The notes below the pieces were generated by a model. That model was given only the letters and a program-made list of their open reading frames with translations, was not told the DNA's origin and did not search any database. Positions 1-7,663 of a stretch of 12,432 bases of DNA are shown one piece after another. The position numbers and the translations under genes are program-made. Source of the stretch: an uncultured Prevotellaceae bacterium (GTDB taxonomy: Bacteria; Bacteroidota; Bacteroidia; Bacteroidales; Bacteroidaceae); contig CALFJG010000013.1 in assembly GCA_937877625.1 (NCBI GenBank), positions 1 to 12,432 of the forward strand, in the 5' to 3' direction. Every line of letters starts with the position of its first letter. Positions within the stretch are counted from its first letter, which is position 1.

Positions 1-121
1 GAGGTGGAAGGATAAAGTCTGTTGAAAACGAATTGCTGTTACCCTGAACTGATTGCTCACTGCCTTTACTGGGTGAGGCTACGCTTTGTTGGCTATACTT
101 GCGAAACTGATAAGTTTTCAT
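1..121 (-). CDS. Possible start of a divergent unknown gene, cut by the window edge
   Basis: On the minus strand an ATG at 121-119 opens a frame with no stop for 40 codons down to position 1. The peptide begins MKTYQFRKYSQQ and is rich in Ser, Gln and Asn. I recognise no family in it. It would be divergent from the acyltransferase at 200, with a 78-base gap between the two starts. A 121-base open stretch can occur by chance. A short plus-strand frame (3-47) also ends here and could instead be the tail of an upstream gene. The call is weak and depends on the sequence left of the window. Confidence 0.25.
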   Translation of the reverse strand, partial: MKTYQFRKYSQQSVASPSKGSEQSVQGNSNSFSTDFILPP

Positions 122-169
122 TACTTCCGTAAGTTAGTTAGTCAAACACACCATAAATAAAAAGAAGTC

Positions 170-194
170 ACAATTATCGGATATTTATAATTGT
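170..194. promoter_or_regulatory. Perfect 8-bp inverted repeat just upstream of the first acyltransferase
   Basis: ACAATTAT (170-177) and ATAATTGT (187-194) are exact reverse complements with a 9-base spacer, so the arm centres are 17 bp apart. The right arm overlaps a near-match to the Bacteroidota -7 box (TATAATTG at 186-193 against TAnnTTTG, one mismatch). It ends 5 bases before the ATG at 200. It could be an operator or a 5' leader hairpin. AT-rich sequence makes chance palindromes common, so no function is claimed. Confidence 0.35.
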
Positions 195-199
195 AAATA

Positions 200-1197
200 A
201 TGTGTAAAAACCTTCAACAATCACTCATAGCCCGTAAACATTCCACGCAAATAAAAGGGCTGTTGATGTTGTTAATTATTATAGGTCACAACGCTATCCT
301 TATGGAACACAACGGAGATTTCACGCTAAAATCTTTTCTGTATTCCTTTCACGTTTGGGCATTCTTTATTCTTCCTTTCCTCTATCCTATTCCCACGCTT
401 TCAAAAGAAAAAATCGTGCGCAATGCAAAACGGCTTCTCCTACCTTATACATTGCTTTTCGTTTTATTTCTAATCGGTTATAGTATATTAAGCCACAAAA
501 CACCAGAAATAAAGAACACGTTGCTCGCCTTTCTCTCCGCTTCGCAGATACTCCTAAAAGATACCATCGGGTTTCGATTATTGTGGTTTTTACCCACTAT
601 GTTTATAGTGCTTCTTGCGCGTGATTATTATTTCTATCAAAATAAATATATACGCTTGCTTATTATAGCCTCGTGTGTACTTATTCTGATTTATTCATTG
701 ATAGATAGCAACAACTATTGGAAGGTAATGCACCTTATGCCATTTGGTCTAATCTACTACCACGCCTCCTCTTATTAGGGATTGTATCACGTTTCCTCGT
801 GGCACACATCTCAATAAATACATCCATTGTAGCCATCTTCAGCGGCATCGCCACTATACTCAGTGTATATTACTTTTATTCCATTCATATAGAAACTACT
901 GGTACACTTCAATTAATTAATCAATCATTCTTTCTACCCCTCGTATTCTTTTTGCTAATCTATCTTTTTCTTGCAAAGTCTGATAATTTGCTCTTTAACA
1001 AAATTGGGATTTTCTCATTTAGCATCTACATTATTCATCAACCCGTATATAATCTCTTTTCCCTTTTTTTATCTGATATTTCTATTCACTTTGTGGCAAA
1101 AGGAATACTTGTTTTCATACTCACCACACTCGTTTCTTATCTCTTAGCCTATATATGGAACTTTGAAAAGGAGAAGTTAAGTCAACGCTTTGAGTAA
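200..1197 (+). pseudogene. Membrane O-acyltransferase (acyltransferase 3 / COG3594-like), frameshifted
   Basis: Two overlapping frames together make one acyltransferase-3 family protein. The 5' part (200-778) carries the N-terminal signature IKGLLMLLIIIGHN, with the conserved Gly-His at the end of the first membrane helix, then several hydrophobic helices. The 3' part (readable to 1197) continues with more helices and the family-typical C-terminal segment FSIYIIHQPVYNLF. The frame must shift by -1 between the stop at 706-708 in the 3' frame and the stop at 776-778 in the 5' frame, so the break lies in 709-775. One extra base there would give about 332 aa, normal for the family. No homopolymer or slippery heptamer is obvious in that interval, so a simple deletion (or sequencing error) is more likely than programmed frameshifting. 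Such enzymes transfer acetyl or other acyl groups to sugars of surface glycans at the inner membrane. It heads the polysaccharide run and probably is not functional as read. Confidence 0.75.
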
Positions 1198-1235
1198 GTA
1201 TCTAAAAACTCCTTTCTCCGAAAAGACAAACACGT

Positions 1236-2591
1236 ATGCAATCAGTTATAAATGGCATCGTATTATTAATTCTTCTCTTTTGGATATTTCTTATCTATTT
1301 TACACAATCTGAAAAGATGCGAACCATAAAGTTTCCCTATAAAGAAGAGACAATGTATGTAATGTCTCCGACCTTATACTTTACCATCTTCACCGTATGC
1401 ACCGCACCTTTCTTTCTTCAACCCTTTACATTGTTGAGATATGCTATTTGGCTCGTAGCTATTATGTTACTTATCATAAACGGAAAACTTAAGATAAAAA
1501 TGCACATAGTGCCAATAACCTACATTGTTTTGCTTCTTTGGATATTATTAACCATAACTTATACAACTGCCAGCTATACCGAATTGATTCTCTCAGGTTA
1601 TGTAAAGTATTGCTTACCTCTTTTCTTTTTCTGGCTCGGCTACAACGCTATTGACACTAAGTACTCGCTGATGCTTTTTATGCGTTTTGTTATCTTCTCA
1701 GCGGTGTTCTATTCGTTCTGGATAGGTGGACTTTCAGCTACATTCTACCCCTCTGTCTATTTTTCTCCTTTCGGAACAGGTCTATTCCTCACCTATGCCG
1801 GTCTTGCAGATTATTTTACTTCGCTATTCCCCATTCCTATATTACTATTCTTCATAACTAAAAGAAAGATTTATCTTATATTTGCTATTCTTCTCATCCT
1901 TTCTACCATTCTTGAAGCAGTAAGAACGGGTATAGGAGGTATAGCAATTGCATCAACCCTTACGTTGATTGGTTTATATAAACAACGAAGCGTGCCAATT
2001 ATTTTTATTTTATTTCTTCTTTTTGCTGCCGTACTTACATTTGTACCCAGTATAAAAGAGAAAATGTTTTTTGAGGAAAATGTAAAATACGAAGAGGTTG
2101 TTTCTACTGAAGTACTCAACAAGGAAGACATTCGCGACAACGGACGCTATGAGATGTGGGAAAGAGCCTTAAATAGGCTATATAAATCCAAAGAGCTTAT
2201 TGGCTCGGGAGTAGGTTCAGTAAAAGAATGGCTTTCGCAAGAACACCTCAAAAATAATATGGCACTACTCCTTCATAACGATTACGTGCTTCTGATGTGT
2301 GAAACAGGACTTATCGGTTTAACACTATATATCATTTTTATCATCCTCTTTATCTCCACCTGTTTCTCTTCTATATTCAGCCGCCATCAACCTTTCTGGC
2401 CTAAAATAGGAGCCATACTTGCGGTGTCAAGTTTTGGCGGCATACTCTTCTCTATGGGCTATGACAACGTGTTTGGACATAGCCTTACCTCATTGGTTAA
2501 CCCATTTCTTTTCTTTGGTTTCTTTCTCAAATTAAAAGAAATCTATGGCGACAAAACGGAACGAACTCATTCCTACATATCAGAGTCATAA
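1236..2591 (+). CDS. O-antigen/capsule polymerase, Wzy / O-antigen-ligase-like membrane protein
   Basis: This 451-aa protein is strongly hydrophobic almost throughout, with about ten to twelve likely membrane helices starting at residue 7. It has one long hydrophilic stretch at about residues 270-350, the large periplasmic loop expected of Wzy polymerases and WaaL-type ligases. That loop ends in the family-typical signature: GSGVGS from residue 323, then HNDY at 347-350, followed within ten residues by ETGLIG and another helix. The family joins lipid-linked repeat units in the periplasm or ligates them to an acceptor. Sequence diversity prevents telling polymerase from ligase by eye; the position amid glycosyltransferase genes favours a polymerase. 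The start is ATG at 1236, 38 bases after the frameshifted acyltransferase. The 3' end overlaps the next gene by 47 bases. Confidence 0.8.
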   Translation: MQSVINGIVLLILLFWIFLIYFTQSEKMRTIKFPYKEETMYVMSPTLYFTIFTVCTAPFFLQPFTLLRYAIWLVAIMLLIINGKLKIKMHIVPITYIVLLLWILLTITYTTASYTELILSGYVKYCLPLFFFWLGYNAIDTKYSLMLFMRFVIFSAVFYSFWIGGLSATFYPSVYFSPFGTGLFLTYAGLADYFTSLFPIPILLFFITKRKIYLIFAILLILSTILEAVRTGIGGIAIASTLTLIGLYKQRSVPIIFILFLLFAAVLTFVPSIKEKMFFEENVKYEEVVSTEVLNKEDIRDNGRYEMWERALNRLYKSKELIGSGVGSVKEWLSQEHLKNNMALLLHNDYVLLMCETGLIGLTLYIIFIILFISTCFSSIFSRHQPFWPKIGAILAVSSFGGILFSMGYDNVFGHSLTSLVNPFLFFGFFLKLKEIYGDKTERTHSYISES

Positions 2592-3591
2592 ACTGAGAGT
2601 TTGCTCCTTTATCCTAATACTACTCATTGTTTGGTTGCATAGCAACCTCACACATTTTGGAGCTACGGGCTGGAATTTCTCTTTGCAGTCGCTTGTTTCA
2701 AGCGGATTTTCCTCCGTGGGTGTAGTAATGTTTTTTCTTATATCGGGCTACCTCTTTTTTCGCACAGATAAACCCTATAATCTCCTGTTTTTCAAGTACA
2801 AAATTAAGAAACGCTTCTTTTCCCTCTTTATTCCTTTTGTTCTGTGGAATGCCTTAGGGCTTATCGTGGTGACGTTGATATCAACATTTCTGAACATACT
2901 CGGACATCCTGAACTTGCCATGTCTCCTATAAGTTCAGCAAAGGAATTGCTTTCATCACTTTTCTTTTACAGCAAATATACCTACCAATTATGGTTTATT
3001 CGTGACCTTTTTATCTTAGCTTTAGCCTCGCCTATACTTTGGATACTTATTCATAAGTTGAAAGACCTATTTCTATTGTTACTTATTACCTATGGACTAT
3101 TTGCTTTTCCCATCGGTTTTGTAGGCTCAGACCCCATTTTTTTCTTTTCTCTGGGTGTCTATTTAGCGATTGTACACCCCGATACACTTTTTTATCGCCT
3201 GCCATTAAAAATACTGATTGTAATTATTTTGATATATGTTATCGGTACAGTTGTTCACGTGCTGTACTATCACCTCCCTGCCCCTATGAGTCTCTGTTTA
3301 CGACTCTTGGGATGTTTTGTGTTATGGTTTGGATATGACTATATTCCCTCGTTACAACGCTTTAATCGTAACGCGTTATTAAATGCCACATTTTTTATCT
3401 ATACAGCCCACGAACCTTTACTTACCTTTATAAAGAAATCACTACTATATATTTTAGGGAATAGCCAAACAGCAATCCTCACAATCTTTTTTATTGCACC
3501 ATGCATTGTCCTTATTCTTTGCGTGCTTTTCAGGTGTATTCTCTATAAATATGCGAAACCTGTATTATTAGTTCTCTCTGGAAATCGATGA
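2545..3591 (+). CDS. Membrane O-acyltransferase (acyltransferase 3 family), intact
   Basis: The 348-aa protein has the layout of acyltransferase-3 proteins: a short charged N-terminus (KLRVCSF), a first helix ending in the conserved His (LILLIVWLHSNL, residues about 24-35), then a helix with FLISGYLFFR, and about ten membrane helices in all. The C-terminal segment FFIYTAHEPLLTF matches the family's usual last-but-one helix. The role would be acylation, often acetylation, of a sugar in the surface polysaccharide. ATG 2545 lies inside the polymerase gene, giving a 47-base overlap. No in-frame alternative start sits between it and the first helix, so the overlap seems real. The stop overlaps the next start by 4 bases (ATGA), suggesting translational coupling. 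The acyl donor and the sugar modified cannot be read from the sequence. Confidence 0.85.
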   Translation: MATKRNELIPTYQSHKLRVCSFILILLIVWLHSNLTHFGATGWNFSLQSLVSSGFSSVGVVMFFLISGYLFFRTDKPYNLLFFKYKIKKRFFSLFIPFVLWNALGLIVVTLISTFLNILGHPELAMSPISSAKELLSSLFFYSKYTYQLWFIRDLFILALASPILWILIHKLKDLFLLLLITYGLFAFPIGFVGSDPIFFFSLGVYLAIVHPDTLFYRLPLKILIVIILIYVIGTVVHVLYYHLPAPMSLCLRLLGCFVLWFGYDYIPSLQRFNRNALLNATFFIYTAHEPLLTFIKKSLLYILGNSQTAILTIFFIAPCIVLILCVLFRCILYKYAKPVLLVLSGNR

Positions 3592-4718
3592 ATGTTCTTA
3601 TATGCATACCTTGTTTAATGACTGGCGGAACGGAGATACAAACGCTTAGTTTGGTAAAAGTATTAGTATATGCAGGTCATCGCGTCACTACGGTTTGCTA
3701 TTTTGAATATACTATACAGATGAAGAGGCTCTACAAAGAAGCAGGATGCAATGTTGTTTGCCTTTCAGAGGAGAGCATTCGACCGAATGGGTTGTCAAGC
3801 ACCATTCGTCTTCTGTATAAAGGATTGAAACGACTGCTAAGTACACAGAAATTTGACATTGCCCACGTACAGTATATGGCTCCTGGAGCCATTCCTATTA
3901 TCCTGCTAAAAATACTTGGCATTAAGAAGATAATCGCCACTGCCCACACAATGGCAGACATCTATCCTTCCTTGCGCCTCATTCATTTCTTACAACGTTA
4001 TGTGCTAACTGCTTTTATTTGCATCACACGGAAAGCTGAAGAAAGTTTTTTTGGTTCATCGCAACTGTATTCCTCCGATGTACAACTAAAACACAAAGGG
4101 AATCATTTTACGATTTACAACAATTTGCCCGATTATATTCATATAAGAGAACAAGCAAAAGAACTGCAGGCTGTAACGACCATCGGTGTGGTCAGTCGAT
4201 TAGAGATAATTAAAGGTATGGATTTAGTTATTCCTGCATTCATAACCATCCATCAAAAACTGCCACATATAAAATTGCTTATTGTAGGCGACGGTTCTCT
4301 TCGTAAAGATATGGAGAAACAAGTTCAAGAAAACGATATTGCTTCTTTCGTTACCTTTGCAGGAAAGCAATCTCAAGAGCAACTGCAAAGGTGGTACGAC
4401 CGCATTGACGTACTCCTCATCCCGTCGCGTTCCGAGGGATTCGGACTCACGGCTATTGAGGGTATGGCGCGAGGTTGTGTCGTTATTGCAGCAAACGTTG
4501 GCGGGATTGCTGAAGTGGTTATTAATAATGAGTCAGGATTGCTACATCATCAGGGAGATAAAACAGACATCATCAAGCAGTTCCTGCGGCTCTCATCCAA
4601 TCCGTCAATGCTTGTAGCCCTTTCCCACGGGGCTATTAAGCGAGCCAAAGACTTTTCCACCGATAATTACACACAGCAAATTAACGACCTGTACCGCGCC
4701 ATTACTACCTTATCTTAA
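3588..4718 (+). CDS. Glycosyltransferase family 4 (GT-B fold)
   Basis: The 376-aa length is normal for a GT4 enzyme. The N-terminal Rossmann domain opens with the donor-loop motif MTGGTEIQTLSLVKVL (residues about 11-26), typical of retaining GT-B transferases (GG.E....L). The C-terminal nucleotide-sugar domain shows VVSRLEIIKGMDL, then LLIVGDGSLR, and the E-x7-E motif in SEGFGLTAIEGMARG, with Glu283 and Glu291. It would transfer a sugar from a nucleotide donor to the lipid-linked repeat unit on the cytoplasmic face. The sugar specificity is not readable. Its start overlaps the acyltransferase stop by 4 bases (ATGA), so it belongs to the same transcript. It is followed by a 26-base gap and the fucosyltransferase gene. 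Confidence 0.9.
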   Translation: MNVLICIPCLMTGGTEIQTLSLVKVLVYAGHRVTTVCYFEYTIQMKRLYKEAGCNVVCLSEESIRPNGLSSTIRLLYKGLKRLLSTQKFDIAHVQYMAPGAIPIILLKILGIKKIIATAHTMADIYPSLRLIHFLQRYVLTAFICITRKAEESFFGSSQLYSSDVQLKHKGNHFTIYNNLPDYIHIREQAKELQAVTTIGVVSRLEIIKGMDLVIPAFITIHQKLPHIKLLIVGDGSLRKDMEKQVQENDIASFVTFAGKQSQEQLQRWYDRIDVLLIPSRSEGFGLTAIEGMARGCVVIAANVGGIAEVVINNESGLLHHQGDKTDIIKQFLRLSSNPSMLVALSHGAIKRAKDFSTDNYTQQINDLYRAITTLS

Positions 4719-4744
4719 TTGCTCTTTAATAATTTTTTCCTCTT

Positions 4745-5641
4745 ATGATTATTTCACAACTAATAGGTGGATTAGGAAACCAGATGTTTGAGTACGCTGC
4801 AGGCTTTGTGGCAGCCTCACATCATCAAACGGCATACAAACTTGATAACCTATACTATCAAGATCATTCCAAGCGTTTCCACCGCTTTTGCTATCGTCCC
4901 TATGGTTTAGAACTTTTCAATATCTCTGCCAAAATAGCCACGCCCGATGAAATAAAGCTATTTACCTACCCGAGGGTTCACAATAAATATCTATTTCACT
5001 TGCTACGTCGTTTTCATAAGGACAAGAACGTCGTCAATGAACACGATATTAAAACCTATAACGATCTTATCAACGTCCCCTCCAATTGCTACCTGCGAGG
5101 ATTCTATCAGAAATACGAATTCTTCAAAGACGCGCTACCTTCCCTAAAAAAGGAGTTTACATTCAAAGAAGCGCTGCCCGCCACCCACAATAAAATTGTG
5201 AGCCTTATAGAAAATGCCCACGAACCTATCTGTGTAGTGTTTCGCCGTGGAGATTATGTTGGTCACCCAACGTTAGACATTGTCAACCTCGATTTTTATT
5301 ATGAGGGTTTGAGGTATATTGTGAATACCAGACAGACAGACAGACAGACAGATGTATTTGTGTTTTCCGATGACATTGAGTGGTGCAAGCATTCGTTTAA
5401 GCCAGCACAATATAAAACGACTTTTGTTGACCAACGATTTACTGGGCCTTTAGGCGGATTTTATCTCCAACTGATGATGAAGTGTTCACACTTTATTATA
5501 CCAAACAGCACTTATCCCTATTGGGCAGCATTGTTAGCTCCCTACAAAGATAAAATCGTCGTCGCACCAAGAATATGGTATAAAGGTCAACCAGAGACAA
5601 CTATAAATTCCATTCTCCCTCCGCATTGGATTGCTCTATAG
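4745..5641 (+). CDS. Glycosyltransferase family 11, alpha-1,2-fucosyltransferase-like, with an in-frame CAGA tract
   Basis: The 298-aa protein has the GT11 landmarks in order. These are the N-terminal GGLGNQMFEYAAG (from residue 8), the RRGDYV motif (Arg167-Arg168-Gly169-Asp170), FVFSDDIEWCK (about 205-215) and the C-terminal GGFYLQLMMKCSHFIIPNST with YPYWAALL (about 237-264). GT11 enzymes transfer fucose from GDP-fucose in alpha-1,2 linkage, usually to galactose. The family motif is HxRRxD, but here the His position is Val165 (VFRRGD), so activity and acceptor should be checked. Codons 195-203 (TRQTDRQTD) come from six tandem CAGA units, in the loop before the FVFSDD strand. One unit lost gives a stop at 5451-5453 (about 234 aa); one gained gives a stop at 5371-5373 (about 210 aa). 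Both lose the C-terminal motif. In the sequenced state the gene is in frame (ON). Confidence 0.92.
   Translation: MIISQLIGGLGNQMFEYAAGFVAASHHQTAYKLDNLYYQDHSKRFHRFCYRPYGLELFNISAKIATPDEIKLFTYPRVHNKYLFHLLRRFHKDKNVVNEHDIKTYNDLINVPSNCYLRGFYQKYEFFKDALPSLKKEFTFKEALPATHNKIVSLIENAHEPICVVFRRGDYVGHPTLDIVNLDFYYEGLRYIVNTRQTDRQTDVFVFSDDIEWCKHSFKPAQYKTTFVDQRFTGPLGGFYLQLMMKCSHFIIPNSTYPYWAALLAPYKDKIVVAPRIWYKGQPETTINSILPPHWIAL
5329..5352 (+). repeat. Tetranucleotide microsatellite (CAGA)6 inside the fucosyltransferase gene
   Basis: Positions 5329-5352 are six perfect CAGA units with no interruption; the bases on both sides break the period. Four does not divide by three, so any change other than a multiple of three units alters the reading frame. 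CAGA is a circular permutation of GACA, the unit known in the phase-variable glycosyltransferase gene lgtC of Haemophilus influenzae. The tract lies about two thirds into the gene rather than near its start. Confidence 0.95.
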
Positions 5642-5648
5642 TAAACTT

Positions 5649-6533
5649 ATGATTTCTGTAATAATCCCACTGTATAATAAAAGAGAGTATATCGCACGAA
5701 CTATCAACTCTGTCTTATCCCAAACATATCAAGACTTTGAGATTGTTGTGATTGATGACGGCTCAACAGATGCAGGGGCAGAAAAGGTTAAAAGTATCAT
5801 TGACAAACGTATCCACCTTATTATTCAAGAAAATGCGGGAGTAGCAGCAGCACGAAATAGAGGTATAGAAGAGTCACGAAGGGAGTTTATTGCATTCCTT
5901 GATGCCGATGACGAATGGAAGCCCGACTATCTTAGTACACAGATAATGCTAACAGAAAAGTATCCGCAATGTAATGTGTTTGCTACGAACTATGAGTTTT
6001 GTAACTCAAAAGAAAATACAACACCAACTATAATCAGAAAGATTCCTTTTCCAGGAGAAGATGGTATTCTTACCAATTACTTTGAAGTCGCAAGTTGTTC
6101 ACATCCACCATTGTGGACATCTGCCGTAATGGTTCGCAAACAAGCCATTCAAAGCATTGGTGGATTCCCAATAGGAATAAAAAGTGGTGAAGACTTGCTC
6201 ACATGGGCAAGATTAGCTGTAAAATACAAGATAGCATACAGCAAAAAGGTCTGTGCTGTTTATCATATACCCGAAACAAGTTCTTTTGGCAAACCTACAA
6301 GGAAACCTCAACGATCAGACATTGTCGGCAATGAGTTGGAAAAACTTTATAAAGGGAACAAGCACATAAAAGGCTTAAGAACATACGTTAGTTTATGGCA
6401 TAAGATGCGAGCATCTATATACTCACGTTTAGGAATGAAGGTTTTATGCCTAAGAGAAGTTACAAAAGCTCTATTCTATAATCCATTAAATGTTAAGCCA
6501 TTTGCATACATACCAATTAGTTTATTCCATTAA
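5649..6533 (+). CDS. Glycosyltransferase family 2 (GT-A fold)
   Basis: The protein of 294 aa starts at ATG 5649, chosen because MISVIIPLYNKREYI is the standard GT2 beginning. A TTG 18 bases upstream adds only six unmatched residues and lies in the preceding gene. Visible motifs are DDGSTD (36-41), the ENAGVAAARNRGI segment (61-73) and the metal-binding DxD in FLDADDEW (Asp85, Asp87). Further on are the acceptor-side GGFP and SGEDLLTWARLA, with the ED used in place of a general base in many members. It would act as an inverting sugar transferase on the repeat unit at the cytoplasmic face of the membrane. It starts 7 bases after the fucosyltransferase stop. The donor sugar is unknown. Confidence 0.9.
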   Translation: MISVIIPLYNKREYIARTINSVLSQTYQDFEIVVIDDGSTDAGAEKVKSIIDKRIHLIIQENAGVAAARNRGIEESRREFIAFLDADDEWKPDYLSTQIMLTEKYPQCNVFATNYEFCNSKENTTPTIIRKIPFPGEDGILTNYFEVASCSHPPLWTSAVMVRKQAIQSIGGFPIGIKSGEDLLTWARLAVKYKIAYSKKVCAVYHIPETSSFGKPTRKPQRSDIVGNELEKLYKGNKHIKGLRTYVSLWHKMRASIYSRLGMKVLCLREVTKALFYNPLNVKPFAYIPISLFH

Positions 6534-6549
6534 TTAAATATTGTTTTTT

Positions 6550-7656
6550 ATGTCAAAAGTAAGCCGTAAAAAGCATGTTTTGTTATTACAGGAAACGCTT
6601 GTTCCATATAGGTTTCCTATATATAACATCATTGCCAAACATTTTGATTTCTCAGTTGCATTTCTGTATAAAGCGAAAGGTTGTGAAAAGCAAACGGCAA
6701 ATTTTGAATTGATACAATTTGAGTCATTTAGTATAAAAGGTGTACATTGGATACGTAATCTCAAATCATTATGCAAACATTTTGATGCAGTTATCACTCT
6801 TCCTCATTTACGTTGTTTGAACTTCTGTACAGTTCCTTTTAGATACCAGCGAAGTTTTGCAGCATTAACATGGAGCATTGGTGTGAGAGCATCATATAAT
6901 AGAGCCTTCTCTATTAAGGAGAAATTAAAATGGAGTGATTATATATATGAACGTATAATGAAAGAGTGTGAAGCCAATATATTTTACACTCAAGTTCCTA
7001 TAGAAAAATGGGTTAAAAGAGGATTGGATAGAAATAAGTTTTTTGTAGCTCATAATACTGTAGAAGTTTATCCTATTGAGTATAGTCCCAATAACCGCAA
7101 TTCTATTCTTTTTGTAGGAACTCTATATCCCCAAAAAGGTACAGATTTACTGATTAAAGCCTATGCTTCAGCAAAGGACTTATGTAAATCTGATGATTTT
7201 CCTATCTTGGAAATCGTTGGAGACGGGACACAAAAAGAAGAACTTAAGTCTTTCGTTAACTCCCTAGGAATCAACGACTCCGTTCGCTTTTATGGCGGAA
7301 TTTTTGATGAATTTACACTCTCACAAATCTTCTCTAAAGCCATCATATGCATTTCACCACGACAAGCTGGACTCTCTGTCTTAAAAAGTATGGGGTATGG
7401 AGTACCGTATGTTACTCAAGAGGATGCTATAACAGGTGGCGAAATCTTTAATATAAAGAATGGGGAAAATGGAGTTATCTATGATTCCCCAGACAGACTC
7501 TCTGATATTATTTACGATGCTTATGTTAACATTAGTAAATACAAAATAATGGGCAAAGCTGCATATGATTATTACCATAGATACTCTACACCACAGATTA
7601 TGGCAGACGGAGTAATTGCCGCAGTTGAATATGCTTTATTAAAAAAGTCCAAATAG
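6550..7656 (+). CDS. Glycosyltransferase family 4-like, without the E-x7-E glutamates
   Basis: The 368-aa protein starts at ATG 6550; a TTG at 6541 would add only MFF. The N-terminal half has QETLVPYRFPIYN, common in bacterial GT4 enzymes acting on surface glycans. The C-terminal half has the nucleotide-sugar domain: LFVGTLYPQKGTDLLIKAY, ILEIVGDGTQKEEL and VRFYGG. The usual EGFG...E segment is replaced by QAGLSVLKSMGYGVP, so both glutamates of E-x7-E are absent. I have seen QAGL-type variants described in GT4 relatives, so this may be a subfamily trait rather than damage. It is the last gene of the compact polysaccharide run, 16 bases after the GT2 gene. After it the gene density and the character of the DNA change. 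Confidence 0.83.
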   Translation: MSKVSRKKHVLLLQETLVPYRFPIYNIIAKHFDFSVAFLYKAKGCEKQTANFELIQFESFSIKGVHWIRNLKSLCKHFDAVITLPHLRCLNFCTVPFRYQRSFAALTWSIGVRASYNRAFSIKEKLKWSDYIYERIMKECEANIFYTQVPIEKWVKRGLDRNKFFVAHNTVEVYPIEYSPNNRNSILFVGTLYPQKGTDLLIKAYASAKDLCKSDDFPILEIVGDGTQKEELKSFVNSLGINDSVRFYGGIFDEFTLSQIFSKAIICISPRQAGLSVLKSMGYGVPYVTQEDAITGGEIFNIKNGENGVIYDSPDRLSDIIYDAYVNISKYKIMGKAAYDYYHRYSTPQIMADGVIAAVEYALLKKSK

Positions 7657-7663
7657 ATTCCTA

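Noticed and set aside
20..120. TGAAAAC / GTTTTCA pair near the left edge as an invertible-promoter repeat
   Set aside because: Only 7 bp match, there is no recombinase gene in view, and such pairs are frequent by chance.
709..775. Programmed -1 ribosomal frameshift in the first acyltransferase
   Set aside because: I see no slippery heptamer of X-XXY-YYZ type with a following strong hairpin; a simple indel is the simpler explanation.
4339..4617. 92-codon plus-strand open frame inside the first GT4 gene
   Set aside because: It overlaps the strongest motifs of the GT4 gene (E-x7-E region) in another frame, and its product has no recognisable feature.
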